NCBI GenBank assembly: GCA_030646715.1
Contig: JAUSLJ010000042.1
Location: 186,001-250,000 of the forward strand
DNA from: Agitococcus sp.
GTDB taxonomy: Bacteria > Pseudomonadota > Gammaproteobacteria > Pseudomonadales > Moraxellaceae
Direction of reading: 5' to 3'
Length of the DNA stretch: 64,000 nt
This document shows positions 27,625-36,023 of this stretch, piece after piece. Each line of letters begins with the position of its first letter. Positions within the stretch are counted from its first letter, which is position 1. The notes beneath the pieces are model-generated. The model did no database searches. It worked only from the letters and a program-made list of their open reading frames with translations, and was not told the origin of the DNA. Both the position numbers and the translations under genes were made by a program.

Positions 27625-28457
27625 TGACGAATCCTGACCGTTATGCGGTGATTGGCCATCCAATTAGCCATACTCGTTCACCGCGTATTCACACGGCATT
27701 TGCCCAGTTAACGGGTGAAAATCTGACTTATGAAGCTATATTGTCGCCGATTGATGGTTTTCAACAGGTGGTTGCTGATTTTTTCGCGGATATCGCTGCC
27801 AAAGGATTAAATGTCACTCTGCCGTTTAAAGAGCAAGCCTATGCCTTGTGTGATGTGAAGTCATTACGCGCCAAGCAAGCAGGTGCAGTAAACACCTTAA
27901 TGAAAGGTAAAGATGGTCGTCTTTATGGTGATAACACCGATGGCGTAGGCTTAGTGCGTGATATGACGCAAAATCTCGGTTGGAGCTTGGCAGGTAAACG
28001 TATTTTGGTAGTGGGTGCGGGTGGCGCGGTGAGAGGCGTATTGGGCGTATTATTAGCAGCCAAACCTGCACAATTATTGATTGCTAATCGCACGCATAGT
28101 AAGGCCCAAGCATTAGCGGATATTTTTCAACAATATGGACAGATAACTGCTCTTCGTTTTGAAGATATTGCCCAATATAGTATTGATGTCGTGATTAATG
28201 GTTCATCGGCTTCGTTAATGGGTGAGTTACCACCGTTGGCTGCGGATATTTTAGCGGCAGATGCTTGCGCTTACGATATGGCCTACGGCAAGCCCAAATT
28301 ACCCTTTCTAGAATGGGCAACAGCTCAACAAGCTTCAACCAGTGATGGTTTAGGAATGTTAATCGAGCAAGCGGCGGAAAGCTTTTTTATTTGGCGTGGT
28401 GTGCGCGTAACAACCGCCGATTTGTTGGCAGAAATTCGGCAGGAATTACAAGTTTAA
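27624..28457 (+). CDS. aroE: Shikimate dehydrogenase
   Basis: AroE reduces 3-dehydroshikimate with NADPH in aromatic amino-acid synthesis. The 277 residues contain the shikimate-binding 'HSRSPRIH', the catalytic Lys in 'LNVTLPFKEQA' (about 68), 'NTDGVGLVRD', the Rossmann loop 'GAGGAVRGVLGVLL' and the NADP-selecting 'ANRTHSKA'. The start at 27624 is set by the overlap with the hemF stop. It ends the dprA-tsaC-hemF-aroE operon and is convergent with the START cluster. Confidence 0.97.
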
Positions 28458-28468
28458 GTCATCAAGTA

Positions 28469-29221
28469 TCACGGCTGAGACTTGGTGGCGGGGACGTAGT
28501 CGTCATAGTCATAAAGAGGAAACATCGGCGGCTGTTTGCTGTTGCGATATTCGTCACGCAGCAGCATTCGTTGTAAATTCCGAATGACAGAGTAGGGTGC
28601 TGCACGCTGCACAAAATTAGTTGCCCACACGGGAACGGTGCCGCCCGCATCAAAATAACCTTCGGCCACAACCTGAATCCTGTTATTGGCTATAGGGGTG
28701 AGTTTGATACTAATATCTTCAGCGGGCATTCTTATCAGAGGTGGTTTTAGAGGTAAAAAATCAGGCAGAGCCACTACCTTCAATGCCAACGAGCGTTTTG
28801 TCGGGCTTTGCGGTTCAATCACACCCTGTAAAATAACATCACGATCAGGCAAGCCCTGTGGGGCTTTATGCACCATATAAATAATAAAGTCGGTATTGGA
28901 TTTTCTTTGTAGCAATCGAGACTCACGCGTTTCCCAATACCATTTGGTGTAATTTTCAAAGTCGAATAATACGTTGCTCAATGTCTGCATCGACGATTCG
29001 AGTACGGCCTCTACTTTAAAAGAGCGAAATTGTTTACCGTCTTCTAAACGAACATAGGTTTTAATATGACGCAGACGGTCATTTTTAGTGAGTATCCATT
29101 CTCGACCGAGCGGCGAGCGTAAACTTTCGAAATCGTCGTCATTGGCGGCAACGGCATGACTGCTAGCCAGTAGCATCGCCATACACAGGGTGATTAAGCC
29201 GAGTGAAAAATTAAAGAACAT
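28469..29221 (-). CDS. Exported START-domain lipid-binding protein, paralogue 1
   Basis: This protein of about 250 residues has a Sec signal (ending 'SSHAVA') and one START domain filling the rest. Family marks shared with the five neighbours are 'REWILTKNDRLRHIKTYVRL', 'FRSFKVEAVL', 'APQGLPDRDVIL', 'PLIRMPAEDI', 'EGYFDAGGTVPVWATNFVQR'. START folds bind a single hydrophobic ligand such as a lipid or sterol in an internal cavity. The ATG at 29221 is preferred (GAG seven bases upstream, and a leader like that of paralogue 3); an ATG at 29233 is possible. It is the last gene of the array and has the longest C-terminal tail. Confidence 0.88.
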   Translation of the reverse strand: MFFNFSLGLITLCMAMLLASSHAVAANDDDFESLRSPLGREWILTKNDRLRHIKTYVRLEDGKQFRSFKVEAVLESSMQTLSNVLFDFENYTKWYWETRESRLLQRKSNTDFIIYMVHKAPQGLPDRDVILQGVIEPQSPTKRSLALKVVALPDFLPLKPPLIRMPAEDISIKLTPIANNRIQVVAEGYFDAGGTVPVWATNFVQRAAPYSVIRNLQRMLLRDEYRNSKQPPMFPLYDYDDYVPATKSQP

Positions 29222-29399
29222 CGTTATTCTCATGTTGATATTTAATGATGTAGTTTTTAAGTGAATTGGTCGTTTTTGGTGGTGGGTATCTTAGCACTGT
29301 TATCTTGTTGTCGTGCCAACGATAAAAATGCATCTTGTCATTATTTTGTGGAGTCGTGAGAGCTTGCTGATGTTTCTTGGCGCAATCAAAAACAAATTG

Positions 29400-29432
29400 C
29401 CCCTCTTTGGCAAAGAGGGGCTAGGAGAGATT
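29400..29432. repeat. CCCCTCTTT-type palindromic repeat, copy D
   Basis: A perfect 9-bp stem CCCCTCTTT with AAAGAGGGG (29400-29408 with 29412-29420) is followed by CTAGGAGAGATT. It is copy B in the opposite orientation. It lies just past the stop of START paralogue 2 and may act as its 3' hairpin. Confidence 0.75.
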
Positions 29433-29440
29433 TTCAGAGA

Positions 29441-30172
29441 TTACAAGTAGTCGGAAGCATCATACACAGGGAAGGGTAATGCTTTTTTGCCTTTGCGATA
29501 TTCGTCGCGCTCGACCATGCGTTGTAAACCCAAAATGACCGAATAAGGCGCGGAGCGTTGAACAAAATTGGCCGCCCAAACAGGAACGGTTCCGCCCGCA
29601 TCAAAATAACCTTCTGCTTCGAGTTGTATTTTTCCTTTCGATAACGGGTGAAATTTCACCAGCATATCTTGGGCAGGCATACGCACTAATGGCGGTTTTT
29701 CAGCCATAAAGTCAGGTAGGGCATTTACTCTTAGCGTGACATAACGTTTGTTTTTTGTTTGTGGTTCGACGATACCGTGTAAAACTGCATCACGATCAGG
29801 CAGGCCGTAAGGGGCTTCGTGCACCATATACATGACAAACTCCGTTCCAGATGTTTGTTTGACCAAACGAGATTCACGCGTTTTCCAATACCATTTGGTA
29901 TAGCTATCAAAGTCCAATAATACCCTTGTTAACGACTCTACGGAGGAGTCTAAGACCGCTTCAATTTTAAACGAACGATACTGTTTGCCATCTTCTAAGC
30001 GCGCATAGGTTTTAATATTACGCAAACGGTCATTTTTCATCAGCATCCATTCATGACCTAACTTGGTACGCAAGTCGTCAATGTCATCTTCGGCGTAGGC
30101 CGTATGAGAAAGCACGACCAATAACAAAGCCCAAAAAATAGCAAAGAAACGAAAAGGGGCGAATAGCGACAT
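29441..30172 (-). CDS. Exported START-domain lipid-binding protein, paralogue 2
   Basis: This 243-residue protein has a signal peptide ending 'HTAYA' and then a START domain. By eye it is closest to paralogues 1 and 3: it shares 'GGTVPVWAANFVQRSAPYSV' with paralogue 1 and 'WYWKTRESRL' with paralogue 3's 'WFWKTRESKL'. The ATG at 30172 is chosen because AAGAGAAC lies upstream. A gap of about 280 bases separates it from the gene before it, so it may have its own promoter. It is probably periplasmic, with an unknown ligand. Confidence 0.9.
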   Translation of the reverse strand: MSLFAPFRFFAIFWALLLVVLSHTAYAEDDIDDLRTKLGHEWMLMKNDRLRNIKTYARLEDGKQYRSFKIEAVLDSSVESLTRVLLDFDSYTKWYWKTRESRLVKQTSGTEFVMYMVHEAPYGLPDRDAVLHGIVEPQTKNKRYVTLRVNALPDFMAEKPPLVRMPAQDMLVKFHPLSKGKIQLEAEGYFDAGGTVPVWAANFVQRSAPYSVILGLQRMVERDEYRKGKKALPFPVYDASDYL

Positions 30173-30456
30173 AAGCAAGTTCTCTTGTAATTAGGTATCA
30201 GCTATTGGGGATGTTTAATCAGAATTTATCTTCTGCGAACTAGGCATAAGTCCTAAAATACTGATGTGACGTTAGACATTACCCATAAGGCAGCTATAAA
30301 AGACTAAAAAACGAGCAACAGGAATGACCAAAAAAATATTTCGGCGGGCATTTTGGTCAATTTGAGAGGTGTGTCACGGATTTATTGGTGTTTTTTGTGA
30401 TAGAGGCTGGTACGGCAGGTATTTTGCGCCCAGCTCTGAATCTGAAGAGTGCCGCT

Positions 30457-31176
30457 TTATTTTAGGTCATTAAAGTTATAAATGGGAAAAGGCAATGGCG
30501 TTTTTGCTTTCAAATATTCGTCTTTTTCTGTCATGCGTTGCAAGGCGAGCATGACCGCGTAAGGCGCACTACGCTGCACAAAATTGGCAGCCCACGCGGG
30601 AACAACGCCACCTGGATCAAAATAACCTTCGGTTGTCATTTCGACTTTATTGTCTGCAATCGGTGTAAATTTGATATTAAACTCTTCCGCAACCATCCGA
30701 ACTAAGGGAGGTTTTTCGGGCAGCATATTGGGAATGGCCGTTACCTTCAGCGTCACATGGCGTTTATTCTTGGTTTGTGGCTCGATAGTCCCTTTAATCA
30801 CCGTGTCACGATCAGGCAAACCATAGGGCGCATCATGCACCATATAGACATAATACTCAGTCGGGGAGCCTTGGCGAATTAATTTCGACTCGCGTGTTTT
30901 CCAAAACCAACGGGTATATTGGTCAAAGTCCAGTAAGACGCGGGCAACCGCTTCTACGGGGGCATCTAATACGGCTTCAACTTTAAAAGAGCGATAGCGT
31001 TTCCCATCTTCTAAGCGCGCATAAGTTTTGAGACTGCGCATACGGTCATTTTTCACCAATTGCCATTCATTATTTAATTGGCTACGGAACTCATTGAGGT
31101 CATCTTCGGCGAAACTGGGCAGAGCAGAAAGTAATAAACCGCCACTGACGGCCATCACGAGTAGTTTTTTTAGCAT
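30457..31176 (-). CDS. Exported START-domain lipid-binding protein, paralogue 3
   Basis: This 239-residue protein has a signal peptide ending 'ALPSFA', with AGGA upstream of the ATG. The START domain shows 'NEWQLVKNDRMRSLKTYARL', 'RVLLDFDQYTRWFWKTRESK', 'YYVYMVHDAPYGLPDRDTVI' and 'DPGGVVPAWAANFVQRSAPY'. The 'EPQTKNKRHVTLKVTAIPN' strand is nearly identical to the one in paralogue 2, which suggests a recent duplication. The polar pocket residues Asp and Arg of 'LPDRD' are conserved. Confidence 0.9.
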   Translation of the reverse strand: MLKKLLVMAVSGGLLLSALPSFAEDDLNEFRSQLNNEWQLVKNDRMRSLKTYARLEDGKRYRSFKVEAVLDAPVEAVARVLLDFDQYTRWFWKTRESKLIRQGSPTEYYVYMVHDAPYGLPDRDTVIKGTIEPQTKNKRHVTLKVTAIPNMLPEKPPLVRMVAEEFNIKFTPIADNKVEMTTEGYFDPGGVVPAWAANFVQRSAPYAVMLALQRMTEKDEYLKAKTPLPFPIYNFNDLK

Positions 31177-31313
31177 TGTCGTTATCCTAATATTAATGAG
31201 CGACCAATTCAGCTAAGTACCATGACAAAATAAATGGGTTGTCGGGATAGATGCTCATTGGCGGCATATTTGTCACTATTATTGTTTTTTATGACTCTCT
31301 ATCTTATCTGTCT

Positions 31314-32051
31314 TTAGGGTAAATTGTCATAACTGAACACAGGAAATGGTAATTCTGAGTGCGATAACACATATTTTTCTTGTAACGCCATGCGTTGTAA
31401 ACCCAGTGTTACGGCGTAAGGCGCATTACGTTGAATTAAGTTGGCATCCCAAGCGGGCACTTTTCCTGCGGGGTCAATAAAACCTTCAGCATCTATCTGT
31501 ACTAAATTATTGGCGAGTGGCGTGAATTTAATGGTCATATTTTCGGCAGGCATACGCACTAATTTGGGCTGTATAGGCAGAAAGTTGGGCGCTGCTTTTA
31601 CGGTTAATAACACATACGGTTTTTTGCTGGTTTGTGGCTCAATGACTGCGTGCAAAATAACGTCTCTATTGGGCAAGCCATAAGGCGCGCGATGGACTAA
31701 ATACAAATAATATTCAGTCGGAGACACTTGTTTAAGGAGCTTGGACTCTTGCACTTCCCAATACCAATCACGGTAGCTGGCAAAATCGAGCAGTACGCGT
31801 ACTAAAGTTTCAGCTTTTGCCTTTAAAACACCTTCTACTTTAAATGAGCGTATTCTTTGTTCATCTTCTAATTTGGCATAGGTTTTAATTTGACGGCGTT
31901 TGTCATTTTTAATCAGTACCCATTCGTTTGATAAAGCGGGTCTCAGCTCGTTAATCTCATTGGCATAAGCGAAAGCAGGGTTTAAGCCGCTCCAAAGCAC
32001 GAGATTCATGAATAAGCATTTGATAACAAGGGAAATGTAATTGTTGTTCAT
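31314..32051 (-). CDS. Exported START-domain lipid-binding protein, paralogue 4
   Basis: This 245-residue protein has a longer, weaker signal region ('KCLFMNLVLWSGLNPAFAYA'). The START domain reads 'NEWVLIKNDKRRQIKTYAKL', 'RSFKVEGVLKAKAETLVRVL', 'HRAPYGLPNRDVILHAVIEP' (Asn where the others have Asp) and 'PAGKVPAWDANLIQRNAPYA'. It groups with paralogue 6 by the 'GKxPxW-x-NLIQR' signature rather than with 1-3. The ATG at 32051 has no good Shine-Dalgarno, so the level of translation is uncertain. Confidence 0.87.
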   Translation of the reverse strand: MNNNYISLVIKCLFMNLVLWSGLNPAFAYANEINELRPALSNEWVLIKNDKRRQIKTYAKLEDEQRIRSFKVEGVLKAKAETLVRVLLDFASYRDWYWEVQESKLLKQVSPTEYYLYLVHRAPYGLPNRDVILHAVIEPQTSKKPYVLLTVKAAPNFLPIQPKLVRMPAENMTIKFTPLANNLVQIDAEGFIDPAGKVPAWDANLIQRNAPYAVTLGLQRMALQEKYVLSHSELPFPVFSYDNLP

Positions 32052-32178
32052 AAGTTTGAATGATTAATATCGACTAGACTAATGGGCTCATAAGCAGCCT
32101 ATATGCTATGAGGTGATTGTCGATAAAACAAGCAATAGATTGTTGCGACTTAGAGTCTGTAGATGTTTACTTAAATTA

Positions 32179-32232
32179 CGCCTCCGACGCAGCTCAGGGA
32201 ACGTTTTTGGCGTTGGCTGAGCGGAGTCGAAG
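32179..32232. repeat. GAGCGGAGTCGAAGC-type inverted repeat
   Basis: CCTCCGACGCAGCTCAGG and, on the other side, GGCTGAGCGGAGTCGAAGC form an imperfect palindrome between START paralogues 4 and 5. It is related in sequence to the repeat at 20539-20602. Confidence 0.5.
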
Positions 32233-32260
32233 CTCTGTATAAATATCAGTGGGTGTTGGA

Positions 32261-32986
32261 CTATGGCAAGTTGTCGGCATTATAAACGGCAAATGGTAAA
32301 GGTGCTTTTGATGAGATGAGTTCATCTGATTTTAATCGCCGTCCCATCCCTAATAGTGTTGAGTAAGGCGCGTTACGTTGGACAAAGTTAATTGACCACG
32401 ATGGCATTGCGCCACCTGGATCGACATAACCTTCATTAATAATATGAAGTTTGCCATTAGCGAGAGGTGTGATTTTTGCCGACATATCTTCGGCAAGCAT
32501 CCGCACAAAAGGCGGTCTTTCGGGCATATAATCAGGAACAGCATTAAACTTGACCGTCAAAAAAGGACGATTAGGTGATTGTGGCTCAATGATCATCCTT
32601 AAAATAATATCGCGGTCAGGTACACCATAAGGCGCATCGTGAGTTACGTAGAAATAATATTCGGTTGGCGATGCTTTTTTCAGTAGTCTTGACTCTAATA
32701 CCTGCCAAGACCATTTTTTATAGTTATCAAAATCCGTAATCATGCGCACAAATGAGGCCATATCGCCCTCTAAATTCGCTTCTACTTTGAAAGAGCGAAA
32801 GCGTTTGCCGTCTTCTTGTTTGGCAAAGGTTTTTAAGCCATGTCGTTGGTCATTTTTAACCATCGTCCATTGGTTGGTGAGCTTAGTTTGTAAGTCATCA
32901 AGATCATCATCTCTCGCGGCTTGTGCAGAAGTCGTGGCCAAGAGTAAACACAAAGGTAAAGCTAATAATTTCAGGGGCTTAAGCAT
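32261..32986 (-). CDS. Exported START-domain lipid-binding protein, paralogue 5 (divergent)
   Basis: This 241-residue protein has a clear signal peptide ending 'TSAQA' and GGAG seven bases before the ATG. The START domain is the most divergent of the six: 'RMITDFDNYKKWSWQVLESR', 'THDAPYGVPDRDIILRMI', 'DPGGAMPSWSINFVQRNAPY' and 'LGMGRRLKSDELISSK' in place of 'LGLQRMxxxDEYxxxK'. Changed cavity-lining positions would fit a different ligand, which is inference. Confidence 0.9.
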   Translation of the reverse strand: MLKPLKLLALPLCLLLATTSAQAARDDDLDDLQTKLTNQWTMVKNDQRHGLKTFAKQEDGKRFRSFKVEANLEGDMASFVRMITDFDNYKKWSWQVLESRLLKKASPTEYYFYVTHDAPYGVPDRDIILRMIIEPQSPNRPFLTVKFNAVPDYMPERPPFVRMLAEDMSAKITPLANGKLHIINEGYVDPGGAMPSWSINFVQRNAPYSTLLGMGRRLKSDELISSKAPLPFAVYNADNLP

Positions 32987-33159
32987 AGTGTTGCTCCGTT
33001 ATTGTTTTTTATCTGTTTTAGGATGCTAATATTTTTTGATTAAAACCAGAGCGTAATAACAACCACACTCTGTTTTAGTTTCTATACAGAGAATAGGCGT
33101 AAATGGCCGAAAATCAATAGACATTTGTGATACATAGTGCTCAGACTACAGCTATGGTC

Positions 33160-33873
33160 TTATTCGGCCAAATTATCAATAGCAAAGGGAAGAGCGGTTT
33201 TACTGAGGCGATATTCGTCAAGTTGTACCATGCGTTGTAAGCCCAATAAAATACTGTAGGGCGCACTACGTTGAATGAGATTATTTGCCCATGTCGGTAT
33301 TTTGCCGCTCGGATCAATATAACCTTCTGCTTCTAGCAACACTTGATTATCAGGAAGGGGTGATATTTTAACGCGCATGTTTTCTGCGGTCATCCGAATT
33401 AACGGCGGTTTGAGTGGCAGGATATTGGGTTCAGCGCGAATGGTTAAAATAATTGATTTACGCGTTTCAGTTTGCGGCTCAATGACCGCGTGTAAAACAA
33501 CATCGCGGTCGGGTAAGCCATAGGGCGCGTGATGCACCATATAAAAATAATAATTTAGCGGAGAGTCTTTGCGTACCAATTTGGCTTCACGCACTTCCCA
33601 ATACCAACGGGTATAGCCTTCAAAATCCAATAAGACACGGGTAATGGTTTCAAAAGAGCAGGACAGCATCGCTTCGACTTTAAACGAGCGAAAGCGTTGG
33701 CCATCTTCTTGTTTGGCAAAGGTTTTGATGTTGTGCAGACGGTCGTGTCGAACTAAGGTCCATTCATTGCTCAGTTTGGTACGTAGTTCGTCTAAGTTAT
33801 CGTCTTGTTGGGCGAAAGTGGGTTGTTGCATCAGTGCCAGTGTAACGCCTAGAAATAGGACACGTTTCCACAT
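33160..33873 (-). CDS. Exported START-domain lipid-binding protein, paralogue 6
   Basis: This 237-residue protein begins 'MWKRVLFLGVTLALM', and its signal ends 'QQPTFA'. The ATG at 33873 has GAGG six bases upstream; the longer frame to 34089 lies inside the dehydrogenase gene and is rejected. START marks are 'NEWTLVRHDRLHNIKTFAKQ', 'RVLLDFEGYTRWYWEVREAK' and 'DPSGKIPTWANNLIQRSAPY'. It is the first START gene after the acyl-CoA dehydrogenase (71 bases away, with a 15-bp hairpin between). Confidence 0.9.
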   Translation of the reverse strand: MWKRVLFLGVTLALMQQPTFAQQDDNLDELRTKLSNEWTLVRHDRLHNIKTFAKQEDGQRFRSFKVEAMLSCSFETITRVLLDFEGYTRWYWEVREAKLVRKDSPLNYYFYMVHHAPYGLPDRDVVLHAVIEPQTETRKSIILTIRAEPNILPLKPPLIRMTAENMRVKISPLPDNQVLLEAEGYIDPSGKIPTWANNLIQRSAPYSILLGLQRMVQLDEYRLSKTALPFAIDNLAE

Positions 33874-33900
33874 AGTGCACCTCGATTTATTATTATGGTG

Positions 33901-33938
33901 ATAGATGCGGGAGTGGGATTTCTCACTCCCGCATCTAT
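33901..33938 (-). terminator. 15-bp perfect hairpin between dehydrogenase and START genes
   Basis: 33901-33915 pairs perfectly with 33924-33938 around an 8-base loop, six bases past the dehydrogenase stop codon. There is no following T-run, so it may attenuate or process rather than fully end the transcript that leads into the START array. Confidence 0.6.
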
Positions 33939-33944
33939 CAGAGA

Positions 33945-35090
33945 CTAACGACCTACGAGGGAACGAGCAATCACTTCTTTCATGATTTCGTTGGTGCCGC
34001 CATAAATACGTTGAATCCGCGCATCCACATAAGCACGCGCTGCGGGATATTCCAACATATAGCCATAACCACCAAACATTTGCAGACACGCATCAGCAAC
34101 ACGACCTTGCATATCGGTACTGGACAGTTTGGCAACGGCGGCTTTCGTCGCATCGAGTTTGCCTTCCATGTATAAATTAACGCAGCTATCGACAAAGGCG
34201 CGGTTAATAGCGATGTCAGTGTGACACGTCGCTAAAGTAAAACGGGTGTTTTGCAATTGGCTGATCGGCTTGCCAAACGCCATGCGTTCTTGAGTATATG
34301 CAATGGTATCCGCCAATAAGCCTTCGGAAGCCGCAACCGCACATACGGACAAATTAAGACGTTCGCGTGGCAGTTCGTTCATTAAATAACTAAAGCCTTT
34401 GCCAGCTTCGCCTAAAATACTGTCGAGGGGGAGTTTGACGTTATCAAAGAACAACTCCGAAGTATCTTGAGCGTGTAAACCCATTTTTTCGAGATTACGA
34501 CCACGTGCACAACCTGCTAAATTCATATCAACTAAAAATAAGCTCACGCCTTTTGCGCCCGCATTAGGGTCAGTTTTAGCGGCTAAAATGACTAAATCGG
34601 CATGTTGGCCATTGGTAATAAAGGTTTTTGAGCCATTTAAAACATAATGGTCGCCATTCAAAATAGCGGTAGTACGAATCGCTTGTAAGTCAGAACCTGC
34701 GCCGGGTTCGGTCATGCCAATGGCGCCAATCACTTCACCACTGGCCATTTTCGGCAACCATTGTTGACGTTGGGCATCATTACCAATATGCAAAACATAA
34801 GGCGCAGCAATATCGGAATGCACAGATAAACCTGTCGCTAACGAACCATAATTGGCATACGAGGCTTCTTCTAAAATCACCATCGAATACAAATAAGAAA
34901 CGCCAGAGCCGCCATATTCTTCGGGTAAGTCAACAGCTAATAAGCCATTTGCACCCATGCTATACCAGACATCGCGCGGGATAATGCCGTCTTTTTCCCA
35001 TTGATTATAAAAAGGTTTAATCTCTTTTTCTAAAAAACGTTTGACCATATCACGGAATTGTTGCAACTCACTGCTTTGTAATTCGCTCAT
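33945..35090 (-). CDS. Acyl-CoA dehydrogenase (about 380 residues)
   Basis: This FAD-dependent enzyme introduces the alpha-beta double bond in acyl-CoA. Its 381 residues are the typical short form. Motifs seen are 'LPEEYGGSGVSYLY', 'IGAIGMTEPGAGSDLQAIRT' (FAD binding), 'LNGSKTFITNG', 'ERLNLSVCAVAASEGLL' and the C-terminal 'MFGGYGYMLEYPAARAYVDA' with 'IYGGTNEIMKEVIAR', whose Glu is the catalytic-base position in many members. The ATG at 35090 has GAGG eight bases upstream. Chain-length specificity cannot be told. It lies between a methyltransferase gene and the START array, all on the same strand. Confidence 0.95.
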   Translation of the reverse strand: MSELQSSELQQFRDMVKRFLEKEIKPFYNQWEKDGIIPRDVWYSMGANGLLAVDLPEEYGGSGVSYLYSMVILEEASYANYGSLATGLSVHSDIAAPYVLHIGNDAQRQQWLPKMASGEVIGAIGMTEPGAGSDLQAIRTTAILNGDHYVLNGSKTFITNGQHADLVILAAKTDPNAGAKGVSLFLVDMNLAGCARGRNLEKMGLHAQDTSELFFDNVKLPLDSILGEAGKGFSYLMNELPRERLNLSVCAVAASEGLLADTIAYTQERMAFGKPISQLQNTRFTLATCHTDIAINRAFVDSCVNLYMEGKLDATKAAVAKLSSTDMQGRVADACLQMFGGYGYMLEYPAARAYVDARIQRIYGGTNEIMKEVIARSLVGR

Positions 35091-35125
35091 TAAAACGACC
35101 TCTGTTGACTTGTGGATTAGGTAAA

Positions 35126-35791
35126 TTACTTCCATGCACTAAAAAGGGCGGCTGCCCCTTCTTGACGAATTTCGTAGCGACTAAAATTCGCCGCTAATAC
35201 TGATTCTAATGCTTCTCTGCTGTCGGCTTCATTGCCAAAAATGCCTTTTTGGTTGTACAACTTCATGAGTGCTTTGGCGAAAGGATTCATCGGCGTATCT
35301 TGCATCAATAATGTCGCACCAAATACTACCCCGCCATCTTTTAATAAGCGGGCTACGTTACGAAAGGCAATGTTTTTACGTGCGGGCGGCGACGGCAAAC
35401 AATGCCAAACATAATTGAAGGCAATAGAATCAAAAGCAGGTAAATTAGGCATATTTTCGGCCAAAATATCAACCAATATCCCCGCAGGCTGATAATGCTG
35501 AATGGCTTTTGATGCCACTTCGAGCGTATTTTGATTTAAGTCCATGAGCACAATGCGCGGCTTTAACACCCTAAATGGCACTTGTTTTAAAAAAAAGCCT
35601 GTTCCTGCCCCCACTTCTAAATGATTATTGGATGTATGACGTTGATATATTGCGTGTAATTTTTCGGTTGGGCAGTTCCATAAATAGTGGTTGGAAAAGC
35701 CATGTACCCAAAAATCATACAATTTTAATGCGGTTTTGGTGTACACCGCCGCACCTACTTGGCTGTCGCGCGTCGCGATAGTTTGTGTCAT
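35126..35791 (-). CDS. Class I SAM-dependent methyltransferase
   Basis: This 221-residue protein begins 'MTQTIATRDSQVG' and has the Rossmann SAM motif 'LEVGAGTGFFLKQ' (about 61), 'LMDLNQNTLEVASKAI' (acidic ribose-binding Asp) and 'FDSIAFNYVWHCLP' (motif IV region). The N-terminal 'ALKLYDFWVHGFSNHYLWNC' resembles small-molecule or lipid methyltransferases of the UbiE/SAM type. The start at 35791 is preferred over an upstream ATG at 35827, which has no ribosome-binding site. It lies 35 bases before the dehydrogenase gene, so an operon is likely. The substrate is unknown. Confidence 0.85.
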   Translation of the reverse strand: MTQTIATRDSQVGAAVYTKTALKLYDFWVHGFSNHYLWNCPTEKLHAIYQRHTSNNHLEVGAGTGFFLKQVPFRVLKPRIVLMDLNQNTLEVASKAIQHYQPAGILVDILAENMPNLPAFDSIAFNYVWHCLPSPPARKNIAFRNVARLLKDGGVVFGATLLMQDTPMNPFAKALMKLYNQKGIFGNEADSREALESVLAANFSRYEIRQEGAAALFSAWK

Positions 35792-36023
35792 GTTCTGCTC
35801 AACGTCGGTCAATAAGCCGCTATTCATAACACATATTGATGCAATAAATCATTGTCACCTGTAGGGCAAAAAAAATATCAGTGACTTTTGCTGCAACAAA
35901 GTATAGACAAACGTGACTGCTAGTTCACCGAAATGCCCCAATAAAGTCGATGTCGTGTCAATGGCATAGCTTAAAAAGAGTTTAGAATAAAGGCACTAAC
36001 TAATTCCAGTGTTGAGGTGATTT

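Noticed and set aside
33874-34089. N-terminal extension of START paralogue 6
   Set aside because: It lies inside the acyl-CoA dehydrogenase gene in another frame, lacks START or signal features, and the ATG at 33873 has a proper ribosome-binding site and signal peptide.
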